Source: Cohnella faecalis (GTDB lineage: Bacteria > Bacillota > Bacilli > Paenibacillales > Paenibacillaceae). Taken from it: DNA of 64,000 bases. Below the pieces are notes generated by a model. That model was not told the DNA's origin. It was given only the letters and a program-made list of their open reading frames with translations, and ran no database searches. This document shows positions 9,031-17,124 of the stretch, in pieces; the first letter of the stretch is position 1; the number at the start of each line of letters is the position of its first letter. The stretch spans positions 248,001 to 312,000 of the forward strand of contig NZ_QXJM01000039.1 of NCBI RefSeq assembly GCF_003570905.1, read 5' to 3'. A program made the translations under genes and the position numbers.

Positions 9031-10028
9031 CGAGCAGGAGGAGCTGGAGCAAGAGGATGATCCCCCGTCGTCCCCGCCGCTGCCGTTCGAGTCGGAGCCG
9101 TCATTCCCGCTCTCCCCGTAACGGTTCGTGCCGTCGTAACCGCTGCCGTCCGCGTTCGCCCCGTAGCCGCCGGACTGGCAGCTGGAGCTTGCGCCTTCGC
9201 GCTCTCTTTGGTATTCCGGCTCCCATGGATCGAAGGGAGACGACCCCGTCGCCATTCCGAATGCGAGCATCGTCCATAGCGGGTCGACACCCCCAAAGAA
9301 TGACGATTTCGAGCCTAGATGGCTCTCGTTATGGAAGGAATGGGCTTGAGCCGAACGGCTGCGAATCGCCGCCACGATGCCGTCCTGCACGGCTTGAACG
9401 TCAGAATCCGCCGAATCGCGAAAACGAAGCGCGGCGCGCAGCCGGCTATCGTCTGCCGCGAGCAGCTCATCCATGAGCTCCAGCTGAATTTGCCGTTGAT
9501 AGAAAGGGCCGAGCAGTCGCTGATTCTCTGGCGACACGTCGAATAGCGAAGCATAGACGAGCTCGAATGCGGCTCTGTCGTCCAATTGAGCGCCCTGGCT
9601 TTGGGAGCCGGGGCGACGTTTGGCTGATGATGAATATAGAAGCCCGCGAACGAATCGCAAAATTGCTGGTACTCCCTGGTGAACATCAGCATTTCGTGCC
9701 AGACAAGATCGGCGTCGTCGCTATACATCGGCACGTTCCTCACGATAGCCGTAAGCGCGAAAAACCGCTTCATCTCCAGCTCCATCCATCCGTATTGGGC
9801 GTTGCTTATTTCCGGATGGGCGGCGATTACCCGCGATTTGACCTGCCGCAAGTACGGCTCCGTCAAGGCGGCTTCCAGTCCTGTCAGCAAGCCGCTGGCA
9901 TGGCCGGTCAGCTCTTGTCGGACTCCTAAGCCCGCAGGAATTCGATAGCCGTAAGCGAACTTTCGCGTCCGGTCGTATGAACCGGAGCCGGATGGCGTCG
10001 AGAACAGCCGTTTGAACCACTTCAACAT
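8989..10028 (-). pseudogene. Glycine-rich-domain (DUF1399-like) protein with Cys-rich tail, one frameshift
   Basis: Two frames join near 9600 to give about 345 residues. The first part carries DLVWHEMLMFTREYQQFC followed by IHHQP, the W-H...Y..FC..HH pattern of bacterial proteins labelled glycine-rich domain-containing. The tail is low-complexity and ends in repeated SSCSSSSC units and GGGGD. The start has GGAGGGG upstream. The break is repaired by one base in a C/G-rich stretch, so it is probably a sequencing error. The role is unknown. Confidence 0.6.
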
Positions 10029-10065
10029 TGCAAATCCCCTCCTGCCCACATTTTACCACGAAAGC

Positions 10066-10094
10066 AAAACCGTTTGCCCCTCTCCGCAGTCTAA
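10066..10094 (+). promoter_or_regulatory. Candidate ECF-type promoter
   Basis: AAAACCG and GTCTAA are 16 bases apart, just upstream of the sigma gene. This has the AAC/CGTC look of autoregulated ECF promoters, not the sigma-A type. It is an inference from position and pattern only. Confidence 0.4.
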
Positions 10095-10115
10095 TGATGG
10101 AAAAGGAGGGAGCCC

Positions 10116-10727
10116 ATGACCGCGAACAAAGAAGCTTCGAGCTCCCCGAACGTTGCGGTCTCGGCGAACGCTCCCGATTCGGAGACGCTCGCCCGGATGG
10201 CCTTGAGCGGAGACGACGAAGCGTTCTTCCGGCTCGTTACGGACGACCGGGAACGGCTTCTGCGAATTGCCTATGCGTACATGAAGAACGAGCACGACGC
10301 GCTCGAAGCGATTCAGGAGGCGACCTGCCGCGCATACGCGAAGCTGCGCAAGCTTAAGGAGCCGTCCTTGTTCCTCACCTGGTATACCCGGATTCTGATC
10401 AACTGCTGCATCGACGAGCAAAAGCGGAAGCGCAGGATGCTGCCTATGCTTCGGCTGCCGGAGGGAGCGGCGATCGATCGTCTCCCGGACGAGAGGCTAA
10501 GGCTGGATGCCGCTATCGCTAAGCTGGCTCCTCATTACCGTCATATTATTATTCTTAAATACTATGAGGATATGACGCTGACGGAGATTGCTCGTCTATT
10601 GGAAAAGCCGGATGGAACCGTCAAGACGTGGCTGAACAAGGCGCTCAAAAAACTCAGGGCCGACCTGGGCGAGGGAGGAGGGGGCTTCCATGACCGATGG
10701 GGCGAGGACGGAACGCTTCGGATTTGA
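10116..10727 (+). CDS. ECF-type RNA polymerase sigma factor
   Basis: A 203-residue sigma-70 family protein. Region 2 is seen in DRERLLRIAYAYMKNEHDA and EAIQEATCRAYAKL; region 4 in HYRHIIILKYYEDMTLTEIA and KPDGTVKTWLNKALKKLR. There is no region 1.1 or 3, as in the ECF group. AGGAGGG precedes the ATG. It overlaps the next gene by 38 bases, which fits the sigma/anti-sigma layout. The N-terminal 25 residues are a Ser/Asn-rich extension. It is likely controlled by its own promoter. Confidence 0.9.
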   Translation: MTANKEASSSPNVAVSANAPDSETLARMALSGDDEAFFRLVTDDRERLLRIAYAYMKNEHDALEAIQEATCRAYAKLRKLKEPSLFLTWYTRILINCCIDEQKRKRRMLPMLRLPEGAAIDRLPDERLRLDAAIAKLAPHYRHIIILKYYEDMTLTEIARLLEKPDGTVKTWLNKALKKLRADLGEGGGGFHDRWGEDGTLRI

Positions 10728-12063
10728 CGAGGATAAGGCGGTATACGATGTGGAGCGTTTGGAAAGGTTCGACGAGGCCGTTCGCGCAGGAATGGCGCGC
10801 GGTCGAATAGAGAGGAACCGCAGCCGGATGAGAATTCGCAGACGCGTCGCTTTAACGGCGGCGGTCGGAGCACTGCTGCTCGCTTGTTTGTTTTCGCTGC
10901 GGGTGTCTCCCGTTTTCGCCGCCATGGTCAGCCGAATCCCGGGTCTGGAGACTTTCGTGGACTTGGTCCGGGTCTGGTCCGGAGATCGTTCCGTCGAGCT
11001 TGCGATGGACAACGATATGATCCAGCCGGTCGGCATCACCGACGAACGCGACGGGATTCGGTTTACCGTCGAAGGGATCGTGGCGGACGAGAGAAGGCTG
11101 GTCGTCTTCTACTCCATTTACGGAATGAAGGATCCGAAATCGGCGTATCCCGAGTTTCCTTCGGTTACGACCATCGACGGAGGGGAGCTGCAGGCGATGA
11201 TCGGGTGGACGAACCCGTTCGACGACATGCGTCTACAGAAGAAGTCCGACGTTCAGCGAGGAACGCTGGATATCCGGTTGCTAAGCGGGCTGCAAATGCC
11301 CGAGGAAGTCGTAATGAAGCTAAAGCTGCCTGCCGAGCAAGGGGATCTTCCATTTCAAGTTATTATTCCGATCGACCGCGCCAAATTCGCCGGCATGACG
11401 AAGGAATACCCGCTTAATCGAACGGTCGTTGCGGAAGGGCAGACCATTACGTTCGTAAAAGCGGTTGTACGCCCGCTTCAGACCGAAATTCATATTGAAT
11501 ACGATGAGAAGAATGCGAAGCAGGTTTTCGATGCCGGAGATATAAAGCTGGTGGACGATAAAGGCGAGCAATGGCGTTTCACGAGCGGGGGCGGAGGCGT
11601 TGGCGAGAATCGGGACATCGTTTATTTCGAAAGCAATTACTTCCGAAAACCGAAAGAGCTTTACGTCGAAGGCTCGTGGTTCCGCGCGCTCGATAAGAAC
11701 AACCGCGAAATCGTCATCGATACCGAGCGGGGCGTGCTGCTGAAGGCGCCCGACGATCAGCTCCGGCTGGAAGTAAGCAAGCAGGCGAACGGGGACGCTC
11801 AACTGAAGTTGATGCTGAATCTTCCTCTTGAGGATCATATGGGCTATACGCTCTTGGATCAGTCGTTCAAGGACGCGACGGACAAGGAATTCCGTCTTAG
11901 CGACTCAAGCGGTACGAAGACGGCTCTAAGCCCCGGCGAGGATAGGAATGAGCAAACCGGTTATTACTACGTGACGAAGAATAGCTACGCCCAACCGCTG
12001 GTCTTCCGCGTCCCGAGTTATCCGCAGTACATTAGAGAGCCCTACAAAATCCGCATACGATAG
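10690..12063 (+). CDS. DUF4179 anti-sigma factor
   Basis: A 457-residue protein with a short cytoplasmic part, one membrane helix (about residues 56-76) preceded by RIRRR, and a long extracellular beta-rich region. The segment after the helix (RIPGLETFVDLVRVWSGD) is typical of DUF4179 proteins paired with ECF sigma factors. GAGGAGGGGG precedes the ATG, and the start lies inside the sigma gene, so translational coupling is likely. It should hold the sigma factor at the membrane until an envelope signal releases it; the signal is unknown. Confidence 0.85.
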   Translation: MTDGARTERFGFDEDKAVYDVERLERFDEAVRAGMARGRIERNRSRMRIRRRVALTAAVGALLLACLFSLRVSPVFAAMVSRIPGLETFVDLVRVWSGDRSVELAMDNDMIQPVGITDERDGIRFTVEGIVADERRLVVFYSIYGMKDPKSAYPEFPSVTTIDGGELQAMIGWTNPFDDMRLQKKSDVQRGTLDIRLLSGLQMPEEVVMKLKLPAEQGDLPFQVIIPIDRAKFAGMTKEYPLNRTVVAEGQTITFVKAVVRPLQTEIHIEYDEKNAKQVFDAGDIKLVDDKGEQWRFTSGGGGVGENRDIVYFESNYFRKPKELYVEGSWFRALDKNNREIVIDTERGVLLKAPDDQLRLEVSKQANGDAQLKLMLNLPLEDHMGYTLLDQSFKDATDKEFRLSDSSGTKTALSPGEDRNEQTGYYYVTKNSYAQPLVFRVPSYPQYIREPYKIRIR

Positions 12064-12073
12064 CTTTAAAATA

Positions 12074-12119
12074 AGCCAGCCTTCGCGTCGTTATCGCCCT
12101 GACGCGAAGGCTGGCTTTT
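12074..12119. terminator. Terminator between convergent genes
   Basis: AGCCAGCCTTCGCGTC pairs perfectly with GACGCGAAGGCTGGCT around an 11-base loop, followed by a short T run. It ends the sigma/anti-sigma operon. Confidence 0.85.
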
Positions 12120-12128
12120 GCCTTTACT

Positions 12129-12143
12129 ATATATCGTATTACG
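12129..12143. promoter_or_regulatory. Copy 1 of a 15-bp repeat with an 11-bp palindrome
   Basis: TATATCGTATTACGA contains TCGTA-T-TACGA, a perfect dyad around one base. An identical copy lies on the other side of the acetyltransferase gene (12717-12731). It looks like a repressor or activator site. Confidence 0.4.
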
Positions 12144-12161
12144 ATGTAAAAATGAAAATAA

Positions 12162-12623
12162 TCAAGCCAGCGATTTTTCGAAAACAATAACGTCGAAGCC
12201 GTCGATGGTGGCGGGGCCTTTTTCCTGATACCCATTGTTCGTGAACAGCTTGTGCGCCCCATTCTGGTTGTGAAGCGCATCGAGATAGATGCGGCGGAAT
12301 CCGAGCTCGTTCGCGACGTCCTCAAGCCTATTCAATATTTGTTGGCCGTAGCCGCGTTTTTGATAGCTGGGATGAACGCGCAGCCGCTTGATTTCCGCTT
12401 GATCTTCTCCCAGCCTCTTCAGTCCGCCCATCGCAACGACATGGCCTTGCTCGTCGGTTCCGACGAGGAATTCGCCTCCGCTTTGCAAGTATTGCTCTTC
12501 GATATGGAAGATATCGTGGTAGTGCTGGTGGGTCGGCTCGACTCCGGCCTCCGCGACAACGAGCAGATGAACCCTCCATACGTGATCATGGTCTACCGTA
12601 GAGTAACGTCGAATGTTAAACAT
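12162..12623 (-). CDS. GNAT family N-acetyltransferase
   Basis: 153 residues with the GNAT fold marks: beta strand and DQAEIKRLRVHPSYQKRGYG, where Q/R-x-x-G-x-G/A binds acetyl-CoA (QKRGYG), followed by GFRRIYLDALHNQNGAHKLF and NGYQEKG. The acceptor substrate cannot be told. It is flanked on both sides by the same palindromic 15-mer, and its start lies in a 280-base AT-rich region shared with the divergent kinase gene. Confidence 0.85.
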   Translation of the reverse strand: MFNIRRYSTVDHDHVWRVHLLVVAEAGVEPTHQHYHDIFHIEEQYLQSGGEFLVGTDEQGHVVAMGGLKRLGEDQAEIKRLRVHPSYQKRGYGQQILNRLEDVANELGFRRIYLDALHNQNGAHKLFTNNGYQEKGPATIDGFDVIVFEKSLA

Positions 12624-12716
12624 GATATGTTTTCTCCCTTCGAAGCACGGTTTTCATTACGGAAAGAGTTTATATGTGTAATATAAACTAACAAGTGACG
12701 GTGTTCAATAACAATT

Positions 12717-12731
12717 TATATCGTATTACGA
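12717..12731. promoter_or_regulatory. Copy 2 of the TCGTA-T-TACGA repeat
   Basis: Identical 15-mer to the one at 12129-12143. It lies in the AT-rich divergent promoter region between the acetyltransferase and the histidine kinase. Apart from this site and general AT richness, the 280-base gap shows no gene. Confidence 0.4.
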
Positions 12732-12906
12732 ATTAATTTTCACTATATATCCCACATACATTACATGTAATTAACACAAAAAAACGATATTGATTGTAAT
12801 TTTGGAACATTTTTCATCTTTAGGAAAAGGGTATATAGCCTATTGTGTCGTATTGTATCATAGGGAACTTTTGTCAGGCCTATCCGCTGTTTTGGAGGAA
12901 CGGATC

Positions 12907-14184
12907 TTGCTGTTGCTGCTGGAGAATCTTCTGTTGCATCTGCTGATTGTGGTTGCGCCCAATTTGGTGTTCGTTTCCTTTCAAGATAGACTTAAATACG
13001 GTCATGCTCCGATTTTATTCGGTCTCATTCAAGGGGGCGCGGCCGTCTGCAGCGTAGTGTTCTCGATGGAAGCCGATGAGGCTTATTGGAATCTGCATAT
13101 TGTGCCTCTCGTCATTTCTTTCTTGTACGCCGGGCCGCTTGCGGGATGCATCGTATTCGTATGCGCGTTCGCCGCGCAATTGTCGATGGGCGAATTCGAC
13201 AGATTCGGCATGGCGCTGCTTGACTTGCTGGCGGCGGCTATTCCCGCGAAGCTCGGGCCCGGCTTCGCTTCGATGCATCCCCGCAGGCGGAGGATGATGT
13301 TCGGTCTCTCGATTACGCTTCCGCTCTTGTTTCCCTTTATGTTTCATTATTTATATATCCAATTCAACGAGAATACAGGAATATTCGAAAAATTCGAAGG
13401 GCTTGAATCGCTTCTGTTCGGATTCATTTACTTGCTCGGGATCTGGGTTGCGGGCAAGCTTAACGAAACAATGCTGGAACGGAAGAGGTCGAAGCTGGAA
13501 CACCTAAGGGCGGAGAAATTGGACACGCTTGGCGAGCTTGCGGCATCGATCGCGCATGAGGTGCGGAACCCGCTTACGGTTGTCAAAGGGTTTTTACAGC
13601 TAATGCAGCGCAAGGACCAGGATAAGGCGCAAGCTTATTTGCCGATTGCGCTGGATGAATTGGAACGGGCGGAGACGGTCATCGGCAACTATTTGAGCTT
13701 TTCGAAGCCCCATTTGAAGAAAATGGAGCCTTTTTGCCTATCGACGCAGCTCTCGGAGGTTCATGCGCTTCTATTGCCTCTTGCAGGCGACCGTGGGGTT
13801 TGTTTTACCTTTGAAGCGGAGAACGGCGTTACGGTGACGGGAGACAGCGCACAGCTGCGTCAAGCGATCGTTCATATCGTGAAGAACGCTATCGAAGCGA
13901 CCCCTACGGACGGCAACGTATGGGTTGCGATGCGCTCGGAGGGCGGCGAGGCCGTCGTTGAGGTGAAGGATTCGGGAGTCGGAATGACGGAAGAGCAGCT
14001 GGAGCGGATCGGCACTCTATTTTATTCGACGAAAGTAAAAGGAACGGGTCTCGGCATGACAGTCGCCTGGAGAATTATTCGTCAAATGGGCGGCGACCTC
14101 GTCTATCGGAGCCGACCGAATATCGGCACGGAAGTGACAATCACGCTGCCTGCGGGGAAGGCGGCGAAGTCGGCGAAGCCGTGA
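12907..14184 (+). CDS. Membrane sensor histidine kinase (KinB-like)
   Basis: About 425 residues. Five or six membrane helices fill residues 1-175 and resemble the 5TM-Lyt type sensor of sporulation kinases. The dimerisation box is SIAHEVRNPLTVVKGF with the phosphorylated His near residue 217; the ATPase part has the N box HIVKNAIEA, the G1 box DSGVGM and the G2 box GTGLGM. The TTG start was chosen because GGAGGA sits seven bases upstream; an open frame begins 39 codons earlier without a ribosome binding site. No response regulator is adjacent, which fits an orphan kinase feeding the Spo0 phosphorelay. Confidence 0.85.
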   Translation: MLLLLENLLLHLLIVVAPNLVFVSFQDRLKYGHAPILFGLIQGGAAVCSVVFSMEADEAYWNLHIVPLVISFLYAGPLAGCIVFVCAFAAQLSMGEFDRFGMALLDLLAAAIPAKLGPGFASMHPRRRRMMFGLSITLPLLFPFMFHYLYIQFNENTGIFEKFEGLESLLFGFIYLLGIWVAGKLNETMLERKRSKLEHLRAEKLDTLGELAASIAHEVRNPLTVVKGFLQLMQRKDQDKAQAYLPIALDELERAETVIGNYLSFSKPHLKKMEPFCLSTQLSEVHALLLPLAGDRGVCFTFEAENGVTVTGDSAQLRQAIVHIVKNAIEATPTDGNVWVAMRSEGGEAVVEVKDSGVGMTEEQLERIGTLFYSTKVKGTGLGMTVAWRIIRQMGGDLVYRSRPNIGTEVTITLPAGKAAKSAKP

Positions 14185-14191
14185 AGGAGGA

Positions 14192-14244
14192 GAAGAGAAG
14201 GGCGCATGATCCGTCGAATAGACCGGATGAGCGACCTTCTCTTC
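14192..14244. terminator. Hairpin between convergent kinase and nitroreductase genes
   Basis: GAAGAGAAGG pairs perfectly with CCTTCTCTTC, and an inner ATCCG/CGGAT stem stacks inside. There is no clear T run on either side, so efficiency is uncertain. Confidence 0.5.
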
Positions 14245-14247
14245 GTC

Positions 14248-14913
14248 TTAGAGCCAAGTGACGATTTCTTCGATAGGCCGGCGGGTTTTGGAACGAGGCT
14301 CGCGCACTCGGTACCCGAAGGCGACCATGCTGACAAGGCGCAGCCGCTCTCCATCCGCTATGCCTTCTTCTTGCAGGACACGTTCGACAGGCACATGCTC
14401 GAACCCTTCGATCGGGCACGAATCGATTCCGATCATGGCGGCCGCCGTCATCATATTGCCAAGGGCGATGTAGGCTTGCTTGCCCGCCCAATCCCATACG
14501 GCCCGCTCGCTGCCGAGCAGCCCGAAATCGGTCTCTAGAAATTTGCGGTAGACGCTCGTCTTGCCTGCGGCATTTTCCGGAGGGAGCTGCTGGACGTCCC
14601 GAATAATGTGCTGGATATGGTCCGATTCCGGCGTCAGCGCCTCTTGCGTTCGGGCAAGCAGCAGGACGAAGTGGCTCGCGGTCGGCAACGTTTTTTGCGC
14701 GCCCCACGTGTTCGCTCTTAGCTTTTCTCGAATGACGGGATCCTGGAGCACGACGAGCTGCCAAGGTTCGAATCCATAAGAGCTGGGCGAAAGCCTCCCG
14801 GTCTCCAGAATGAAGGCGAATTCGTAATCGGGAATTTTCCTCGCGGAATCGAATTCCTTGCATGCGTGGCGGAATCGAAAGGCGTTCAGCACTTCTTCTT
14901 TGGTTATGGACAT
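14248..14913 (-). CDS. Nitroreductase family flavoprotein
   Basis: 221 residues. FRFRHACKEFD is the N-terminal FMN-phosphate motif; SPSSYGFEPWQLVVL and the C-terminal MVAFGYRVREPRSKTRR complete the NAD(P)H-dependent nitroreductase pattern (NfsB/YfkO type). The ATG has AAAGGAGA upstream; a longer frame to 14985 lacks one. It is divergent from an HxlR regulator, a common pairing in which the regulator responds to a quinone or electrophile and controls the reductase. Confidence 0.85.
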   Translation of the reverse strand: MSITKEEVLNAFRFRHACKEFDSARKIPDYEFAFILETGRLSPSSYGFEPWQLVVLQDPVIREKLRANTWGAQKTLPTASHFVLLLARTQEALTPESDHIQHIIRDVQQLPPENAAGKTSVYRKFLETDFGLLGSERAVWDWAGKQAYIALGNMMTAAAMIGIDSCPIEGFEHVPVERVLQEEGIADGERLRLVSMVAFGYRVREPRSKTRRPIEEIVTWL

Positions 14914-14997
14914 GGACAATCTCTCCTTTATTTGTATTTGCAGCTTTGATATTAAAGGTTCGGTAGTATAATGAGAAGTACGCACATTCTTGTTATA

Positions 14998-15017
14998 TAG
15001 TATCTATTTATATACTA
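14998..15017. promoter_or_regulatory. Inverted repeat operator between nitroreductase and HxlR genes
   Basis: TAGTAT and ATACTA face each other over eight bases; another TAGTAT with a TATAAT-like box lies at 14964-14972. The position just upstream of the regulator start suits autoregulation. Confidence 0.4.
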
Positions 15018-15038
15018 ATGGTCGAGGAGGAGAGCGAC

Positions 15039-15377
15039 GTGAATCAACATGACAAATGCTCGGTAGAGTGGACGCTTGACGTCATCGGCGGCAAATGGAA
15101 AGGGGTCATCGTATTTCATTTGCTGGAAGGGAAGAAACGGTTCAACGAGTTTCGCAGACGTATTCCGGGCGTAACCCAACGGATGCTTACGCTGCAGCTG
15201 CGCGAGCTTGAGCGCGACGGGGTCGTGCATCGCAAAGTGTACAGCGAGGTGCCGCCCAGGGTCGAATATTCGCTGACCGAGTTCGGACAGACGCTGGAGC
15301 CCATTATCCGCAACATGAAGACGTGGGGCGACGAATATGCCAGGCGTGTGGCCGAGCGGCAAGCCGAAGGTCAGTAA
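15039..15377 (+). CDS. HxlR family transcriptional regulator
   Basis: About 112 residues of winged-helix protein with CSVEWTLDVIGGKWKGVIV, RFNEFRRRIPGVTQRMLT and LRELERDGVV, the hallmarks of HxlR. GTG is the likely start since GAGGAGGAGA lies just upstream; an in-frame ATG at 15018 has no ribosome binding site. The early Cys (HDKC) is at the place of the redox-sensing cysteine of several HxlR proteins. Confidence 0.9.
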   Translation: MNQHDKCSVEWTLDVIGGKWKGVIVFHLLEGKKRFNEFRRRIPGVTQRMLTLQLRELERDGVVHRKVYSEVPPRVEYSLTEFGQTLEPIIRNMKTWGDEYARRVAERQAEGQ

Positions 15378-15386
15378 GCGAACGAC

Positions 15387-15438
15387 AAAAAAAGACGACT
15401 CCCGGACGCAACGGTTCGGCGGAGGACGTCTTTTTTTA
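15387..15438. terminator. Terminator between HxlR and PanE-like genes
   Basis: An A7 run, GACG..CTCC, then GGAG..ACGTC and a T7 run form an interrupted stem with T runs on both strands. Confidence 0.6.
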
Positions 15439-15509
15439 CATTTTAGTCAGATTACCGCAAAGCCGCCGAAGGCGTTCTCCTTTTATGCGGCTGAAGGAGG
15501 CTGGCCGCT

Positions 15510-16484
15510 TTATCCAAGCTTGGATTCCCGTTGATGCTCATAGACGGCAAGCCGCTGCCAGATCGTCTCCAGCAAGGGGACGCTGCACTCATGCTTGCGG
15601 GCGAGCTTCAGCAAGTGGCCGTGAATGTGCGCGGCTTCCGTCGGCAGCCCGGCGTTCAGATCGCGCAGCATGGACGACGTGCTTGCCGCTGACATACCGG
15701 CGATGACGGCAAGCAGCCGCTCGACGATACCGTCATCCAGCGGGCCGATGGCGGTGCGGATGACGGCGGCGTTCTCGGCGAGCGCCTGCTCGAACCAGCG
15801 GAGGCCGTCGCCTGTATCGCGAATGTCTCCTACCGAGGCCTGAAATAGCGTCGTTACCCCGGATAAGGCGCTAAGGAGTAAATATTTGTCCCGCATATCC
15901 CGGGCGATATCCGTATGCTCCTTCACGGAAGAGACGCCCGATAGCGCGGCGCGAACCCGCTCCATTAGAGCGGGAGAGGTATGGGAGTATGTGCCGTACC
16001 GGTAAGAGCTGTACGGAGTGATGTGCACAACGCGCCCTTCTTCGTCCAGCGTAGATTCGATACGGGCGACGCCTCCGAGCAGCGGTTGTCCGGGATAGGC
16101 GGCAGCGATATCGTCCATATGCTTGATTCCGTTCAAAAAGGGAAGAATCGCAGACTCCTCGTGCAAGTAAGGCTTCATCTGCTGGAGCGTCTCCGGGAGC
16201 CCATAAGCTTTCGTTGCCAGCACGATCAGGTCGAAAGGCCCGCCGGGTTCTCCCGCCTTTATCGTACGAGGCTCGCACCGCGTATCTCCGGTCGGGCTAA
16301 TGACGGTTAATCCGTGCTGCTTCAGTTGGCGTTCCCGCCGTTCCCGCACGAGCAGCGTGACGTCCTGCCCCGCCTCGATCAGTCTTGCCGCCAAGTAGCC
16401 TCCGACCGCGCCGGCTCCCGCGACAAGCACTTTCAATGCGCCTGCTTCTCCTGTTTGCGCCTCCGCGGCGTTTTTCGTCTCCAT
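15510..16484 (-). CDS. Ketopantoate reductase family protein (PanE/ApbA-like)
   Basis: 324 residues. The NADPH-binding GAGAVGGYLAARL motif, then LIVLATKAYGL and LPFLNGIKHMD, and a C-terminal helical domain with SSMLRDLNAGLPTEA match the 2-dehydropantoate 2-reductase family. Bacillota often carry several paralogues, so the enzyme may reduce another 2-keto acid. It lies upstream of a terminator and head-to-tail with the L,D-transpeptidase gene. Confidence 0.85.
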   Translation of the reverse strand: METKNAAEAQTGEAGALKVLVAGAGAVGGYLAARLIEAGQDVTLLVRERRERQLKQHGLTVISPTGDTRCEPRTIKAGEPGGPFDLIVLATKAYGLPETLQQMKPYLHEESAILPFLNGIKHMDDIAAAYPGQPLLGGVARIESTLDEEGRVVHITPYSSYRYGTYSHTSPALMERVRAALSGVSSVKEHTDIARDMRDKYLLLSALSGVTTLFQASVGDIRDTGDGLRWFEQALAENAAVIRTAIGPLDDGIVERLLAVIAGMSAASTSSMLRDLNAGLPTEAAHIHGHLLKLARKHECSVPLLETIWQRLAVYEHQRESKLG

Positions 16485-16571
16485 ACCCGAACCGCTCCTT
16501 ATCCGCTCTTTTGTCTACGTGTATTTTATCACAAGAGAAGGCTCGGACGATCGGGGCTGCGCCGGAGTCTA

Positions 16572-16910
16572 TTAATAGCGGATAGTGACAGAGGTTCCGA
16601 TCGGTACGAGGCCGGCCAGCTCGACGACGTCCTTGTTATGCATCCGGATGCATCCATGGGATACTCTCTTGCCGATGGAAGATTCATCGTTCGTGCCGTG
16701 AATGCCGTAGTGAGGCTTGGACAGCCCCATCCAGAAAGCGCCGAACGGGCCTCCGGGATTAGGGACCTTGTTCACGATGTGAAGCCTGCCGGTCGGCGTG
16801 GCGGCGGCAATCGTACCGATTCCGACGGGATACCCTCGCGTCACTGTGTCTCCGTCCAGCAAATAAAGCATAAAATCCGATAAATCGACGATGATTCGGT
16901 AGTTGGGCAT
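16572..16910 (-). CDS. L,D-transpeptidase (YkuD domain)
   Basis: A 112-residue minimal YkuD protein. The catalytic signature is complete: [20 protein letters not shown], with the nucleophilic Cys in SHGCIRM. There is no signal peptide or LysM domain. Such short proteins are common in Paenibacillaceae; one would expect a role in peptidoglycan or spore-wall crosslinking. The ATG is preceded by GAAGGAGG; the seven codons upstream are not needed. Confidence 0.85.
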   Translation of the reverse strand: MPNYRIIVDLSDFMLYLLDGDTVTRGYPVGIGTIAAATPTGRLHIVNKVPNPGGPFGAFWMGLSKPHYGIHGTNDESSIGKRVSHGCIRMHNKDVVELAGLVPIGTSVTIRY

Positions 16911-17124
16911 GGGGTCGCCTCCTTCTATCAAGATATGGGGAGAAAAGAAGCCCGGTGTCGAAGGGCGGAGGAAATTCGACGAAGTCGGTCATTAATTCCA
17001 CTAAATGCCAACAATTCCAATCCGTAACGACAAAAAATAGGTTTTATTTGAAATGAAAAGGGTTTCATAGAGCGTGTGTGGAAGATTGCTACTATCCATA
17101 TATTTGAAGAAGGCGGGGAGAACC

